From: CANLDA01 sp964021645
GTDB lineage: Bacteria > Pseudomonadota > Alphaproteobacteria > Rhodobacterales > Rhodobacteraceae
Assembly: GCA_964021645.1 (NCBI GenBank)
Contig: CAXIAD010000071.1
Span: 1-14,165 of the forward strand
Length of the DNA: 14,165 bases
Direction of reading: 5' to 3'
Part shown: piece after piece, positions 14,111-14,165 of the stretch
How the letters are laid out: each line of letters opens with the position of its first letter
Numbering within the stretch: the first letter of the stretch is position 1
Notes under the pieces: generated by a model
What the model saw: the letters and a program-made list of their open reading frames with translations, nothing else
What the model was told of the DNA's origin: nothing
The model's database searches: none
Translations under genes and position numbers: made by a program

Positions 14111-14165
14111 GCGGGCGTAGCTCAGGGGTAGAGCATAACCTTGCCAAGGTTAGGGTCGAGAGTTC
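14111..14165 (+). tRNA. tRNA-Gly (anticodon GCC), 5' part, cut by the window edge
   Basis: The sequence begins with acceptor strand GCGGGCG (14111-14117) and TA, D-arm GCTC AGGGGTA GAGC (14120-14134), then anticodon arm TAACC TTGCCAA GGTTA (14136-14152) with anticodon GCC at 14143-14145. It runs into the T arm (GAGAGTTC) where the window ends. The anticodon stem pairs perfectly. The missing 3' part should contain the T-stem complement and CGCCCGC. Confidence 0.95.

Overview
The window looks like chromosomal DNA of an alphaproteobacterium of the Rhodobacteraceae (Roseobacter group). This rests on the aa3-type CtaD sequence, a DUF1127 gene followed by CCUCCUCCC-loop hairpins (the CcaF1/CcsR or 'cuckoo' arrangement known from Rhodobacter), a single-chain pyruvate carboxylase of 1146 residues, and the general protein style. 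No transposase, integrase, phage gene or CRISPR array was seen. Gene content is mostly housekeeping, so the unusual signals lie in gene ends and intergenic DNA.

Layout, left to right. The 3' part of ctaD (cytochrome c oxidase subunit I) runs in from the left edge. It lacks a stop codon at its conserved end and stays open through its own terminator hairpin into the next gene, a DUF2244 membrane protein (1135-1635). A convergent gene, mrp/apbC (Fe-S carrier ATPase), follows on the minus strand. Divergent from mrp is a DUF1127 gene (3223-3438) with a heat-shock-sigma-like promoter and, behind it, four hairpins that show CUCC-rich loops, the last of which is also a terminator. Next comes uvrD/pcrA helicase on the minus strand.

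Divergent from uvrD are an FMN-dependent alpha-hydroxy-acid dehydrogenase gene and pyc (pyruvate carboxylase), both on the plus strand. If the first enzyme oxidises lactate, the pair would form a lactate to pyruvate to oxaloacetate route; that link is inference. A small MAPEG-family membrane protein follows. It converges on a two-gene operon of tandemly duplicated glycosyltransferases on the minus strand. A 42-residue predicted secreted peptide (minus) and the first 55 bases of a tRNA-Gly(GCC) close the window.

The most interesting non-coding structure is a pair of 44-bp arrays (1850-1893 and 3750-3793). Each carries two copies of the palindrome GTTTTGTACAAAAC (one copy has a single end-base change) centred exactly 30 bp apart, plus a third GTAC core 9 bp from one of them. 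The two arrays are mirror images of each other, and both lie between convergent genes close to the 3' end of a minus-strand gene. They are therefore badly placed to be ordinary promoter operators. I do not recognise the motif. The other prominent signals are the ctaD stop loss at its terminator and a 12-codon leader ORF whose stop overlaps the start codon of the hydroxy-acid dehydrogenase.
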